A DNA stretch of 6,048 nucleotides, from positions 1 through 6,048 of the forward strand of contig DKOD01000142.1 of the NCBI GenBank assembly GCA_002469865.1, in the 5' to 3' direction. The translations under genes and the position numbers were made by a program. The notes beneath the pieces were generated by a model. That model searched no databases. It was given only the letters and a program-made list of their open reading frames with translations, and was not told the origin of the DNA. Below are positions 5,821-6,048 of this stretch, in pieces (the stretch's first letter is position 1; each line of letters begins with the position of its first letter). The stretch is from Alphaproteobacteria bacterium UBA7371 (GTDB lineage: Bacteria; Pseudomonadota; Alphaproteobacteria; UBA8317).

Positions 5821-6048
5821 TCAGCCTGGTCGTGTCTACCTGGATCATCACGCCACAAGTCCGTTGCGTCCCGAAGCCTTGGTGACACTTAGCACCATGG
5901 TGCAAGCCAACCCGTCTTCTGTTCATCAAGATGGCCGTGAAGCCAGACGTGTCATGGAAGAATGCCGCCAACTTATTGCGGATGTGGCAGGTTTTGCACC
6001 ACGTAATGTGGTGTTTACTTCTGGGGGGACGGAGGCAAACCAATCCGC
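5813..6048 (+). CDS. Cysteine desulfurase, NifS/IscS type (3' truncated)
   Basis: This is the N-terminal 78 residues of a PLP-dependent class V aminotransferase-fold enzyme that takes sulfur from L-cysteine, giving alanine and an enzyme persulfide for Fe-S cluster assembly. Visible family motifs are VYLDHHATSPLRPEAL (8-23), ANPSSVHQDGREARR (32-46), and VVFTSGGTEAN (66-76), in which the SGGTEAN loop contacts the PLP phosphate. The PLP lysine and the catalytic cysteine lie beyond the window edge, so IscS, NifS and SufS-partner subtypes cannot be separated with certainty; the NPSS-H and SGGTEAN patterns favour the group I (IscS/NifS) type. The start at 5813 is chosen from the GGGGA site at 5799-5803; 5807 is a possible alternative adding two residues. 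In alphaproteobacteria such a gene is usually followed by sufB, sufC and sufD. Confidence 0.92.
   Translation, partial: MANQPGRVYLDHHATSPLRPEALVTLSTMVQANPSSVHQDGREARRVMEECRQLIADVAGFAPRNVVFTSGGTEANQS

Overview
The window looks like an ordinary chromosomal segment of an alphaproteobacterium with a base composition near 50% G+C (estimated by eye). The case for this class is the pairing of an IscR/Rrf2 regulator directly ahead of a NifS/IscS-type cysteine desulfurase, as at the head of alphaproteobacterial suf operons, together with the protein sequence styles. No species can be named. There are six protein genes, the first cut at its 5' end and the last at its 3' end. I see no mobile element, CRISPR array, phage gene, tRNA or rRNA.

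Layout: (1) 1-2208 (+), the C-terminal part of a large AsmA/YhdP-like (DUF3971) envelope protein. (2) 2209-3441 (-), tyrS, tyrosyl-tRNA synthetase; its stop codon abuts that of gene 1 with no base between. (3) 3518-4588 (+), anmK, anhydro-N-acetylmuramic acid kinase, divergent from tyrS across 76 bp. (4) 4592-5260 (-), a small alpha/beta hydrolase, convergent with anmK across 3 bp. (5) 5401-5820 (+), an IscR-like Rrf2 regulator, divergent from the hydrolase across 140 bp. (6) 5813-end (+), the N-terminus of a cysteine desulfurase overlapping the regulator by 8 bp.

Functionally these are housekeeping modules placed side by side: outer-membrane lipid homeostasis (gene 1), translation (tyrS), peptidoglycan recycling (anmK), an uncharacterised hydrolase, and the start of an iron-sulfur cluster assembly operon in which an Fe-S-sensing regulator is probably translated together with the sulfur-donating enzyme. 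The suf genes expected downstream lie outside the window.

The packing is very tight: only 219 bp between genes in 6048 bp. Both convergent junctions (0 bp and 3 bp) leave no room for a separate terminator, and both carry inverted repeats built into the gene ends. I did not find evidence for a previously undescribed system. The points most worth checking are the two gene-end hairpins, the cysteine spacing of the Rrf2 regulator, and the hydrolase that shares its upstream region with the Fe-S operon.
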